Shown here one piece after another: positions 27,102-36,838 of a stretch of DNA of 64,000 nt (positions within the stretch are counted from its first letter, which is position 1; every line of letters begins with the position of its first letter). The DNA lies in assembly GCF_032930845.1 (NCBI RefSeq), contig NZ_CP136758.1:1-64000 (forward strand). Direction: 5' to 3'. Position numbers and translations under genes: made by a program. The notes below the pieces were generated by a model that did no database searches, was not told the DNA's origin, and was given only the letters and a program-made list of their open reading frames with translations. Source of the stretch: Parvularcula sp. LCG005. Its GTDB lineage: Bacteria > Pseudomonadota > Alphaproteobacteria > Caulobacterales > Parvularculaceae.

Positions 27102-27776
27102 ATGTCCGCATTCCTCTCTGCCGTTGCGCTATTTTTGCAGCCTGTCCCCCATATCGACCCACCACCGGACTTCACGCAGGCCCGTGCGGTTATCGATGGA
27201 TGGGAGATGGCGTATGTAGCCAAAGCGCCCGACGGCATGGCTGTCTCCCGCACTGGCTGCGGCGAGAAGGAGTATCGTTATACCTGCCGCTATTCCGTTG
27301 AGGGCAGCGCATTGACCCTGGCGGTCGCCGTCCCCATCGAAGCGGATGAAATGAGCGTACTCGTCCTGGCCATGAAGCCGGATAAGGACTGGGCGGCGAA
27401 AAAGAAGGGCATGCTATCGATTGTTGAGGCCGCGGCCCCAGCCGCCATGTCGGCCATGGGGTGGACCGGAACACCGGCGGCCGACCAGATCGAAGACGGC
27501 GTTGACGCCGCTCTTCCGGCGATAGGCGCCGGACTGTCCGCATCGAACCCGCATGTGGACAGGGGCTTCTTCGCCGGTCAATTGACCGGTGATCACCGCG
27601 GGCTCATCGCCACGATCTCTCTGCGACTGATGGCTGACGGTCCTCACCTGTATGATCAGGAACTGGCAGATCGTCGGACTACGGACCGGTTGAAACGCGC
27701 TTCCGAAGCGCTCGGTCAGAGCCTCGGCGAAATGAAGAATAAAGCCGATCCTGGCGCAGCGCCTCAGGCGGACTGA
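27102..27776 (+). CDS. hypothetical secreted protein
   Basis: Not recognised. The 224-residue protein starts with a short hydrophobic export-like stretch (MSAFLSAVALFLQP), followed by a Cys pair (RTGCGEKEYRYTCRYS) suggesting a disulphide and a periplasmic location. The C-terminal half is helical and charged. There is an in-frame GTG just before the ATG at 27102, and no strong ribosome site; a small GACCCC/GGGGTC hairpin lies at 27059-27078 in the leader. The 3' end overlaps the convergent sheath gene by 13 bases. Confidence 0.65.
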   Translation: MSAFLSAVALFLQPVPHIDPPPDFTQARAVIDGWEMAYVAKAPDGMAVSRTGCGEKEYRYTCRYSVEGSALTLAVAVPIEADEMSVLVLAMKPDKDWAAKKKGMLSIVEAAAPAAMSAMGWTGTPAADQIEDGVDAALPAIGAGLSASNPHVDRGFFAGQLTGDHRGLIATISLRLMADGPHLYDQELADRRTTDRLKRASEALGQSLGEMKNKADPGAAPQAD

Positions 27777-29002
27777 ACGTCGAAGGCCATTCTCAGAATG
27801 ACGAACTCCGCCGGCCGGGCCGGGGCAAAGCCGATTTCCAGCATCAGCCGTCCGGCCAGCTGGTCTGCCGCTGTCATCGTATTGATGCCGCACGCCACGG
27901 TATAGGACTGCCGGGCCGTGGCCCCGGCAAAGGCACCCTGTACGAACAGATTCTGCATGAAGGCTGACACCGCCAAGGTCACGGTGTTCCATAGTGCCTT
28001 TTCATTGGGCTCGAACGCCGTCCAGGCCAGCCCCTGGGACAGGGACCGGTGTATATAATGGTGCAGGCGCCGTGTGCTGACATAGCGGTATTCCGCGCTA
28101 AGCGCTGACCCGCCCAGCGTCCTGGCGCCCCACAGTACTGGCGCGCCGTCAGTCGCTTTAATCAGTGTATTGATGTTGTAACTGGCAGACAGGATGTCAC
28201 GTGTCTTCTGGCTGGGAGCCGACGCCAATGACAGGCCGGTCAAATCTGCGCTGAGCCCGGCGGGCGCTTTCCATACGCCGCGCAACCGATCCGTTCGCGC
28301 AATAATGCCTGCGGCCGCGCCGCCAGCCCCTGCCACCAAGGCGGGGTCGGCAGGGGAGACGATGCGCGCGCCATACGCGATGGCGTCAACGGATTGTGGG
28401 GCCACGTACCGGGCCCAACGGGCAGCCTCCATGATCGTATCCGGCGCATCAAGAATGAGGATAGCCATTTGATCCGTGCACCAATCCGCTGCGGCACGGT
28501 AAAGCCCCGTCATCCGGAGCTCACTGTTTTGCAGGATACGGAAGACCGATGGAAAATACAGTATGTCGAAGATCAGGGCATCATCGGCCATCGCTGTCGC
28601 CAGACCGGCATCGTAGTCTGGCAGCCCGTCCGGTGTCAGCGGCACATTGATGATGACGGCCGACCGCCCACCCTGATCAAACACCTGCTCCAGATTGAAC
28701 CGCGCCAGACGCTCGGCCTCGACGGCATCTGCGGCCACTGGCGACAGGGTGTCCGTGCCAAACAGCTCGATCGGCACATGGTCGGGGACGGCGTCACCGA
28801 AATGGTCGATGAGCAGGCAGACACCGGTCTTCACGCCTGTAATGCTGCGAACGCCGCTAGGGACTTCCTCGACATATACACCAGGCGCCTTGAACGTTGG
28901 CGGTATGCCTCGCGCGTTGGCCGCGTTACCGGCTGTGAGGGCCAGCGGACAGGCGGCGGCCCCGATCAGAAATCGGCGGCGGTCTGATGTGCTGGTAGCC
29001 AT
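27764..29002 (-). CDS. phage tail sheath homologue with Tat-type signal peptide
   Basis: A 412-residue protein of the contractile tail sheath family (phage, pyocin and contractile injection systems). Family blocks: APGVYVEEVPSGVRSITGV near residues 39-57, GVWKAPAG, an APVLWGARTL block, EYRYVSTRRLHHYIHRS, AFEPNEKALW and, at the C-terminus, IGFAPARPAEFVILR. In contrast to normal cytoplasmic sheaths, it begins DRRRFLIGAAACPLALTAG with ANA before residue 31, a twin-arginine (RRxFL) export signal. No tube, baseplate, spike or ATPase genes are near. It lies 60 bases downstream of recR on the same strand and has a GGGAGA ribosome site. Sheath identity is firm, the Tat reading is good, and function is unknown. 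Confidence 0.85.
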   Translation of the reverse strand: MATSTSDRRRFLIGAAACPLALTAGNAANARGIPPTFKAPGVYVEEVPSGVRSITGVKTGVCLLIDHFGDAVPDHVPIELFGTDTLSPVAADAVEAERLARFNLEQVFDQGGRSAVIINVPLTPDGLPDYDAGLATAMADDALIFDILYFPSVFRILQNSELRMTGLYRAAADWCTDQMAILILDAPDTIMEAARWARYVAPQSVDAIAYGARIVSPADPALVAGAGGAAAGIIARTDRLRGVWKAPAGLSADLTGLSLASAPSQKTRDILSASYNINTLIKATDGAPVLWGARTLGGSALSAEYRYVSTRRLHHYIHRSLSQGLAWTAFEPNEKALWNTVTLAVSAFMQNLFVQGAFAGATARQSYTVACGINTMTAADQLAGRLMLEIGFAPARPAEFVILRMAFDVQSA

Positions 29003-29062
29003 GGTGTCTCTCCCTTGGGCACAGTCTGGCCCGCAACAGCCCCGCTTGTCGAGCCTGATGCG

Positions 29063-29668
29063 TTAATAGGGGCGACGGGACTTGATAGCTGCTGCCAGCG
29101 TGCCCTCGTCGAGATAGTCAAGCTCGCCGCCAACGGGCACGCCATGGGACAGACGGGACACGGTGATGTTCAGGCCTTCCAAGCGCTCGGCCACGTAATT
29201 GGCCGTGGTCTGCCCATCGACGGTGGCGGAAGTCGCCAGGATGATCTCCTGCACATCCGATGCGCTGGCGCGCTGGGCCAGGGAGGCAATATTGAGGTCG
29301 TCGGGGCCAATGCCATCGAGGGGCGAAATCACCCCGCCAAGAACGTGATAGCGGCCCTTGTGCGCCCCGGCTCGTTCGAGGGCCCACACATCCGCCACAT
29401 CCTGCACGACGCAGATCACCCCTTCTTTGCGGCTCTCATCGGCGCAGATCGCACAGGGGTTCTGGCTGTCCCAATTGCCGCACAGAACGCACGCCACCAC
29501 TTTTTCCGCCGCGTCGTCCAGTGCTTCGGCAAGGGGACGCATCAGCACCTCCCGCTTTTTCAGCAGATAGAGGGCGGCACGTTTGGCGGAGCGGGGGCCA
29601 AGGCCAGGCATCTTCGCCAGCAGGCTGATGAGATGGTCCAGCTCGGGCCCGGCGGGCGACTTGGCCAT
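29063..29668 (-). CDS. recR: recombination protein RecR
   Basis: Partner of RecO and RecF in gap repair. The 201-residue protein has the N-terminal helix-hairpin-helix ([20 protein letters not shown]), a C4 zinc finger ([16 protein letters not shown]), and a Toprim domain with [16 protein letters not shown] and [16 protein letters not shown]. Length is typical. It usually follows dnaX-ybaB, but here it is between a GFA-family gene and the orphan sheath gene. A GAGGAT site precedes the ATG. Confidence 0.96.
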   Translation of the reverse strand: MAKSPAGPELDHLISLLAKMPGLGPRSAKRAALYLLKKREVLMRPLAEALDDAAEKVVACVLCGNWDSQNPCAICADESRKEGVICVVQDVADVWALERAGAHKGRYHVLGGVISPLDGIGPDDLNIASLAQRASASDVQEIILATSATVDGQTTANYVAERLEGLNITVSRLSHGVPVGGELDYLDEGTLAAAIKSRRPY

Positions 29669-29695
29669 GAACGGATGATCCTCGTTGCGCCGGGC

Positions 29696-30088
29696 TTACT
29701 GACTGTCTTCGAGATATTGCGGGACGTCGTCGGCGATGTCGTAATAATCACCCTTGTACGCGGTGTAGATGTGCTCATCCAGCCCCAGACCGGTCGTGCT
29801 ATCGAGAAGGCCGAGCGACACTGCGACACGGTCACTGTCCATTCGGCGCCAGAAGAGAGAGCTGCCGCAAAGGAGGCAGAAGCCGCGCTCGATCGGCCGG
29901 TCTTTCTCCTCGTACCAGGCAATGCTGGCCTCGCCATGATCAATGATCAGGTCATCCTGCGCGACATTGAACGACGCCCAATGGTGACCCGTCCACTTGC
30001 GGCAGAGCGAACAGTGACAGGCAGAGGTGCTGTGGACCTCGCCCTTCAGATGAAAGCGGACGTCACCGCACAGACAGCTACCCTTCAT
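29696..30088 (-). CDS. GFA/CENP-V family zinc protein
   Basis: A 130-residue protein with the Cys pattern of the glutathione-dependent formaldehyde-activating enzyme superfamily: GSCLCGDVRF, CHCSLCRKWTG and FCLLCGSSLFW. The cysteines bind zinc. Most members of this family are not proven formaldehyde enzymes, so the reaction is unknown. Length is normal. It lies 27 bases upstream of recR on the same strand. Confidence 0.88.
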   Translation of the reverse strand: MKGSCLCGDVRFHLKGEVHSTSACHCSLCRKWTGHHWASFNVAQDDLIIDHGEASIAWYEEKDRPIERGFCLLCGSSLFWRRMDSDRVAVSLGLLDSTTGLGLDEHIYTAYKGDYYDIADDVPQYLEDSQ

Positions 30089-30118
30089 GATCCATGATCC
30101 TCGATGTTGCGGGCGCTT

Positions 30119-30796
30119 CTACCAAGGAATGGTCTGGCCATCGAAGGCCAGGAAATGGGCCTTGTCGGCGGGCTTGAGGCCGTCGATCACCTGGCGCAGC
30201 CCGGTGGCGCTTTCCTCGACGGTGATCAGTGCGGAAGGACCACCCATGTCGGTCTGAACCCAGCCCGGGTGCAGCACGCCAACGGCGATGCCGCGTGATT
30301 TGAGATCACCGGCCGCGGCAACCATGGCCATGTTGAGGGCGGCTTTGGAGGTTCTGTAGGCCGTCACACCGCCGCTGGCATCACCGATCGAACCCATTTT
30401 GGAGGTGATGGCGACCAGTTTTTTCTGTTCGCCGCGTTCGAGGTGCGGGGTGAATGCTTCGCAGGTTTTCACGCTCCCAAACAGGTTCACCTGCATCACG
30501 TCTTCCCAGTCGTCATAATCAATGGAGCCATAGCTCTGGCCTGACCGGTCCCCCATCACCCCCGCACAGGCGATCACCACGTCGAATGGCTCGTCCAGGT
30601 CCCGGGCCAGGGCGGCCAGATGGTCCCGGTTTGTCACGTCCAGCTCATACACATCGACGTCATCGATCGCGTTCAGCTCATCTGCCTTTTCAGGCTGACG
30701 ACAGGTGGCAACGACTTTCCATCCGTCTGCGGCGTATTGGCGGGTCAGCTCGAGGCCAATGCCGCGATTGGCGCCGGTGATGAAGACTGATGGCAT
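30119..30796 (-). CDS. SDR family oxidoreductase
   Basis: A 225-residue short-chain dehydrogenase. NAD(P)-binding TGANRGIGLELTRQ, then CAGVMG (NNAG equivalent), then ITSKMGSIGDASGGVTAYRTSKAALN with catalytic Ser, Tyr and Lys (YxxxK). It belongs with the C-factor-like/sniffer type. The ATG at 30796 (MPSVFITGANRG) has GGGAG six bases upstream. The open frame continues much further upstream only as antisense of the peptidase gene. Divergent from the M24 peptidase gene; substrate unknown. Confidence 0.9.
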   Translation of the reverse strand: MPSVFITGANRGIGLELTRQYAADGWKVVATCRQPEKADELNAIDDVDVYELDVTNRDHLAALARDLDEPFDVVIACAGVMGDRSGQSYGSIDYDDWEDVMQVNLFGSVKTCEAFTPHLERGEQKKLVAITSKMGSIGDASGGVTAYRTSKAALNMAMVAAAGDLKSRGIAVGVLHPGWVQTDMGGPSALITVEESATGLRQVIDGLKPADKAHFLAFDGQTIPW

Positions 30797-30943
30797 GGGG
30801 GGCTCCCTTCTGGAAAACTCTGACACGACATGGGTCGCGCCGGCAGGGGAGGCAAGGCTTTGGCTGTCCTCGACTGCAACCAGCGGCATTTGCGATGGCT
30901 GAGCAAGCTCACTAGGATCGATCCAGCAATGAAAGGCCCGACC

Positions 30944-32188
30944 ATGCTGACCAAGCGCGACTTTCTCCTGACGACTGGTGCGGGCGTCACTGCGCTCGGG
31001 CTGCGGCCAGCCTTGGCCAAGGCCTCTTCGGACGTCGTGGACATGTCGACGAGCGTTGAACCGATCAGCACAGCTGAGCGCGCGGCGCGGGTCGAAAAAG
31101 CCCAGACCCTGATGCAGCAGAAGGGCATCGCTGCCATCGTGCTCGAGCCGGGTCCCAGCATGCTTTATTTTACGGCCATGCGGTGGTGGCGATCGGAACG
31201 CCTGACGGCAGTCATCATTCCGGCACAGGGCACTGTCGGTGTGGTCACGCCGCATTTCGAAGAGCCAAGTGTCCGCGAGAGCCTGGATTTTGAGCCCGAC
31301 GTGCGCGTCTGGAACGAGCATGAAAGTCCGTTCCAGCGGGTCGCGGAGTTCCTCGACGATTGCGGAATCCCCGGGCCCGTGGGGCTTGAGCGGACGGTCC
31401 GCTATTTTGTCGCTGACGGGCTGAAATCTGCCCTGCCGAACCGGGAGATCGTGCCGGCGAGTCCAATTGTGAATGGCTGCCGTCTGTACAAGTCCGATCA
31501 TGAAATCGCGATCATGCAGGTGGCCAACAACATCACCATGGCAGCCTATACTGAGGTCTTTTCAAAGATCGAAACCGGCATGACGCCGCAAACCATCAGC
31601 CAGATGATGAATGAGGCGACGATCGCGCGCGGCGGCAAGCCGTCTTTCAGTATGGCGCTTCTGAACGAGGCGAGTGCCTATCCTCACGGCTCTGACCAGC
31701 CCCAGACGGTGAAGGAAGGAGGAATTATTCTGATGGATTGCGGGTGTTCCGTGCACGGCTATGAATCCGATATCTCCCGCACCTGGGTGCATGGCGAGCC
31801 GACGAAGAAGCAGAAGCGTGTCTGGGCCCTTGTGCGATCAGGGCAGGAGCTGGCGCTGGAGAAAGCCCAGATTGGCACCCCTGCCGGGCAGATCGACGAT
31901 GCGGTGCGCGGACTTTACACCCGATACGGGTTTGGGCCGGACTATCAACTGCCGGGTCTTTCCCACCGCCTCGGGCATGGCATCGGCATGGAGGGGCATG
32001 AACCGGTCAATTTCGTGCGCGGAGAGATGACCCCGCTGGCGCGCGGCATGTGCCTGTCCAATGAGCCGGGGATCTACATCCCGGGTGAATTCGGTGTCCG
32101 GCTTGAGGATTGCCTCTATATGACTGAGGACGGCCCGAAACTGTTCTCTGGCCTGTCCAAATCAATCTCTGACCCGATGTCGGTCTGA
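30944..32188 (+). CDS. secreted M24 family metallopeptidase (Xaa-Pro peptidase-like)
   Basis: A 414-residue peptidase. The start MLTKRDFLLTTGAGV with ALGLRPALA resembles a Tat-type or Sec signal (KR pair), so the enzyme is probably periplasmic. The pita-bread domain has ILMDCGCSVHGYESDISRTW (two metal-binding Asp), HRLGHGIGMEGHE (His) and SNEPGIYIPGEFGVRLED (two Glu). All five metal ligands are present. I preferred ATG 30944 (AAGG before it); ATG 30929 is also possible. It ends 1 base before the convergent purU stop. Confidence 0.88.
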   Translation: MLTKRDFLLTTGAGVTALGLRPALAKASSDVVDMSTSVEPISTAERAARVEKAQTLMQQKGIAAIVLEPGPSMLYFTAMRWWRSERLTAVIIPAQGTVGVVTPHFEEPSVRESLDFEPDVRVWNEHESPFQRVAEFLDDCGIPGPVGLERTVRYFVADGLKSALPNREIVPASPIVNGCRLYKSDHEIAIMQVANNITMAAYTEVFSKIETGMTPQTISQMMNEATIARGGKPSFSMALLNEASAYPHGSDQPQTVKEGGIILMDCGCSVHGYESDISRTWVHGEPTKKQKRVWALVRSGQELALEKAQIGTPAGQIDDAVRGLYTRYGFGPDYQLPGLSHRLGHGIGMEGHEPVNFVRGEMTPLARGMCLSNEPGIYIPGEFGVRLEDCLYMTEDGPKLFSGLSKSISDPMSV

Positions 32189-33043
32189 TTATCTGAAGAC
32201 CACGGTCTTGATGCCGTTCAGCAGAATCCGTCTCTGCACGTAGAATTTCACTGCGCGGGCGAGTGTCTGGCGTTCGGTATCCCGGCCCACTTCAACGAGC
32301 TGGTCCGGGGTCATGGCGTGGTCTACCCGCGCGACCTCCTGCTCGATGATCGGTCCCTCATCAAGGTCGGCGGTCACGAAATGCGCGGTGGCGCCGATCA
32401 GTTTCACGCCGCGCTCAAAGGCGCGGTGATAGGGGCGGGCGCCCTTGAAACTGGGCAGGAAGGAGTGGTGAATATTGATGATCCGCCCTTCAAAATCACG
32501 GCAGAAATCAGCACTCAATACCTGCATATACCGTGCAAGGACGATGAGCTCGACATCTTCATCCTGCATCAGCTGGCGCAGGGCCGCCTCCTGCTTGGTC
32601 TTGGTTTCCGGCGTCACGGGCAGGTGGTGAAATTTGACGCCGTAATGCTCTGCGATGCGCTCGCCGTCGAGGTGGTTGGAAACGACACCGCGCACATCGG
32701 CATTGATCTCGCCACGTTCGATCCGGTGCAAGAGGTCCACAAGGCAGTGATCGGATTTCGATGCCATGATCAGCATGCGCACGGGTTGCGACGCGTCGTG
32801 CAGGTGCCAGTTGAGTTCCAGCCGCCGGGCGATCGGGGCAAAGCCTGCCCTCAGTTCATCCAGTGTTGCATTGTCCTCACGGTCAAAATTGACGCGCATG
32901 AAGAAGAGGCCAGTGGTCAGGTCGTCAAATTGTGCCGACTGCAGAATATTGCAGCCCGTCTCCGTCAGAAAAGAAGATACGGTTGCAACAATGCCGCGCT
33001 TGTCCGGGCAGGACAGGGTCAAGATCGGGTGGCCGTTTCCCAT
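32189..33043 (-). CDS. purU: formyltetrahydrofolate deformylase
   Basis: Releases formate from 10-formyltetrahydrofolate, feeding purine synthesis and balancing the one-carbon pool. The 284-residue protein has an N-terminal ACT domain (LTLSCPDKRGIVATVSSFL) and a formyltransferase domain with SDHCLVDLLHR, NIHHSFLPSFKGA (catalytic His) and GATAHFVTADLDEGPIIEQ (Asp). Motifs and length are standard. It faces the SET gene divergently across about 190 bases, in which I see no gene. Confidence 0.95.
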   Translation of the reverse strand: MGNGHPILTLSCPDKRGIVATVSSFLTETGCNILQSAQFDDLTTGLFFMRVNFDREDNATLDELRAGFAPIARRLELNWHLHDASQPVRMLIMASKSDHCLVDLLHRIERGEINADVRGVVSNHLDGERIAEHYGVKFHHLPVTPETKTKQEAALRQLMQDEDVELIVLARYMQVLSADFCRDFEGRIINIHHSFLPSFKGARPYHRAFERGVKLIGATAHFVTADLDEGPIIEQEVARVDHAMTPDQLVEVGRDTERQTLARAVKFYVQRRILLNGIKTVVFR

Positions 33044-33234
33044 GGCTCTCTCTTCGCATGATACTGCTCCGCTCTATTGCAAGATCATGGCCAAGGCCAG
33101 CGGCCTGTCCGGCCGCATGATTTTGATTGCGTTTGCAGATGGATGCGCTCTTATGCGGGTGGGCGTGCCGTGACGCCCGTTGTCGAATTCTACGCATTTT
33201 TCAGGGGCACGGCGCCCATTGGAGTTGATCGGCC

Positions 33235-33663
33235 ATGATGCTGATCCCTGCCTATCTTGCTCCGTCTTCCATCGAGGGTCTTGGTGTCTTTTCGCGCACT
33301 GATATCGTCAAAGGCCAGTGTGTCTATGCGTTCGATGAACGGTTCGATCGCCTGATTCCGGCGGCGGACATTGACTCCGCAGAAGGTCCGGCCAAGCTGT
33401 TCTTTGAACGCTACACATACGCCCTGCCGGACTATCCAGGATACTTCGTCCTCGACGCCGATGAGGCGCGGTTCATGAATCACGCGGACAGGCCCAATTG
33501 CGATTTTGCCAATCACCATGCCGCGATTGCGTTGGAAGACATCCCCGCGGGGACGGAGCTGACGTGCGACTATCGCGCAATTGGCCAGGTGGAGGTCTAT
33601 TTTCAGGGGCCGCGCCACGGGGTCGGCGCGATCGTCGAAGAGCGGTACCTCAACGCAAAATGA
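33235..33663 (+). CDS. small SET-domain protein
   Basis: A 142-residue SET domain with little else: IEGLGVFSRTDIVKG at the N-terminus, RFMNHADRPNCDF (the RFxNHxxxPN SAM/pseudoknot motif) and GTELTCDYRAIG (the EL-x-DY motif). Such small bacterial SET proteins resemble eukaryotic lysine methyltransferases and bind SAM. The post-SET cysteines are absent. Target protein unknown. Two adjacent ATG codons (33235 and 33238) can serve as start. Its codon use fits the genome. Confidence 0.85.
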   Translation: MMLIPAYLAPSSIEGLGVFSRTDIVKGQCVYAFDERFDRLIPAADIDSAEGPAKLFFERYTYALPDYPGYFVLDADEARFMNHADRPNCDFANHHAAIALEDIPAGTELTCDYRAIGQVEVYFQGPRHGVGAIVEERYLNAK

Positions 33664-33696
33664 TCGCCCGCCGCGAATGGCGCCGGGCGACAGGGT

Positions 33697-33951
33697 TTAG
33701 CTCAGCGGACGCCGCCGCTGGCTGACACTCAGCATGGCAACGGCACTCAGGACAAGCGCAGCCGGACCAAGGGGGAAATCCCCTTTGCGCGGTGCCGACC
33801 CGGTGAAGGCCGTCGTCCTTGTTGAGCTGTCCGCGGCAACGGTCGCAGAGGGTGTCGTGGCATCGTCAGCCGATGCCGCAGATAAAGGCGTTGATAGCGC
33901 TAACAGGGCGCCGATCGAACCAAAAGATATAAGCAGTTTTCTAAAAGTCAT
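33697..33951 (-). CDS. small exported protein with C-terminal membrane anchor
   Basis: An 84-residue protein of unknown function. It has a signal peptide (FRKLLISFGSIGALLALSTPLSAASA), a short Thr/Ser/Ala-rich stalk, and a C-terminal tail of FPLGPAALVLSAVAMLSVS ended by RRR. That order (Pro turn, hydrophobic helix, Arg cluster) copies the layout of a C-terminal sorting signal, but the motif is not a clear PEP-CTERM. ATG 33951 has AGGGG upstream. It is convergent with the SET gene. Confidence 0.62.
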   Translation of the reverse strand: MTFRKLLISFGSIGALLALSTPLSAASADDATTPSATVAADSSTRTTAFTGSAPRKGDFPLGPAALVLSAVAMLSVSQRRRPLS

Positions 33952-34069
33952 GATGGATCCCCTAATCCTGAGACCGAATATACTGCACTGCACCATTTCG
34001 GCAAGGCGCTCGGCGCGAAAAATTGAGTTTGGGCTGCATTTTCCGGTGGATAGCGGTCATCAGCGGCGA

Positions 34070-35260
34070 TTAAATCTTACGGCTGAGGCTGATCGCCGTG
34101 GCCTCGCCGCCGCCAATGCAGATTGAGGCGACCCCCGTTTCCAGATCACGTTGATGCAAGGCATTGATAAGTGTCACCAATATCCGTGCGCCACTGGCGC
34201 CGATAGGGTGTCCAAGAGCACAGGCGCCGCCATTCACGTTCACTTTCTCGTGGGGCAGATCCATGGCCTTCATGGCAGCCATGGGCACAACAGCGAAGGC
34301 CTCGTTGATCTCGAAAAGATCAATATGCGCCTTGTCGAGAGACGTTTCGGCCAATAATTTTTGCATGGCGCCAATAGGGGCTGTGGTGAACCAGGCGGGA
34401 TCTTGCGCAAACGAGGTCATGCCGGTCAGTTTCGCCATCGGCGTCAGCCCGCGTGCTTCCGCCTCGCTCAGCCGCATCATGACCAGTGCTGCGGCGCCAT
34501 CCGAGATGGACGAGGCATTCGCGGCGGTCACGGTGCCGTCTTTCTTGAAGGCGGGGCGCAGAGAGGGGATCTTTTCAGGGCGTGCCTTGAAGGGCTGCTC
34601 ATCCTTGGTCAGAACGACGTTACCGGACTTAAGGTCAATGGAAACAGGGACAATTTCGCTGTCGAACTGACTATTCACAGCCGCCATCGCCCGATTGAGG
34701 CTTTCAACGGCGTATTCGTCCTGCAGCTCGCGAGAGAAATTGAACTCCGCCGCGCAGAGCTCTGCGAAATTGCCCATCAGACCGCCCTGATAGGCATCCT
34801 CCAGACCGTCGAGAAAGATATGGTCGATCAGCTGGCCATGACCGAGGCGATATCCCTCGCGCGCTTTGGGCAGCAGATAGGGAGCGTTCGTCATGCTCTC
34901 CATGCCCCCCGCAACGCCAATCCTGACCGTGCCGGCAAGCAGCGCCTGCGCTGTCAGCATGACGGTCTTCATGCCTGACCCGCACATCTTGTTGACGGTG
35001 GTGCAGGGCACGGATGGCGGCAGCTTTGCCTTGATCGCCGCCTGACGCGCCGGGGCCTGACCCTGTCCCGCTGGCAGGACGCAGCCCATCATCACTTCGT
35101 CGACGGACGCGTTATCGATCTGCGCCTGACGGATGGCACCGTGAATGGCTTTTGCGCCGAGGTCCGACGCGCTCAGTTCGGACAATTCACCCTGAAAGGC
35201 GCCCATGGGCGTCCGGCTCATACCGACAATGACGATCGGATCTTCGGTTGGCAACAGCAT
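34070..35260 (-). CDS. acetyl-CoA acetyltransferase (thiolase)
   Basis: A 396-residue thiolase II-type enzyme, condensing or cleaving acetoacetyl-CoA. Active-site Cys is in NKMCGSGMKTV, the His in GGACALGHPIGASG and the second Cys in SICIGGGEA. The start at ATG 35260 (MLLPTEDPIVIVGMSRTP) is chosen over an extension of 24 codons with poor composition. It is divergent from the branched-chain dehydrogenase operon, which agrees with a role in acyl-CoA catabolism (isoleucine end products) but does not prove it. The enzyme could equally serve in PHB synthesis. Confidence 0.92.
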   Translation of the reverse strand: MLLPTEDPIVIVGMSRTPMGAFQGELSELSASDLGAKAIHGAIRQAQIDNASVDEVMMGCVLPAGQGQAPARQAAIKAKLPPSVPCTTVNKMCGSGMKTVMLTAQALLAGTVRIGVAGGMESMTNAPYLLPKAREGYRLGHGQLIDHIFLDGLEDAYQGGLMGNFAELCAAEFNFSRELQDEYAVESLNRAMAAVNSQFDSEIVPVSIDLKSGNVVLTKDEQPFKARPEKIPSLRPAFKKDGTVTAANASSISDGAAALVMMRLSEAEARGLTPMAKLTGMTSFAQDPAWFTTAPIGAMQKLLAETSLDKAHIDLFEINEAFAVVPMAAMKAMDLPHEKVNVNGGACALGHPIGASGARILVTLINALHQRDLETGVASICIGGGEATAISLSRKI

Positions 35261-36836
<1,576 letters not shown>

Positions 36837-36838
36837 TC

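Noticed and set aside
30797-31501. Extension of the SDR frame (30119-30796) upstream
   Set aside because: It is antisense to the M24 peptidase gene and is not dehydrogenase-like.
33081-33173. Short frame between purU and the SET gene
   Set aside because: Only about 28 codons, no strong ribosome site and no recognisable features.
33665-33690. GC-rich inverted repeat (CGCCCG/CGGGCG) after the SET gene
   Set aside because: Imperfect, no T run, and overlaps the end of the neighbouring gene; not counted as a terminator.
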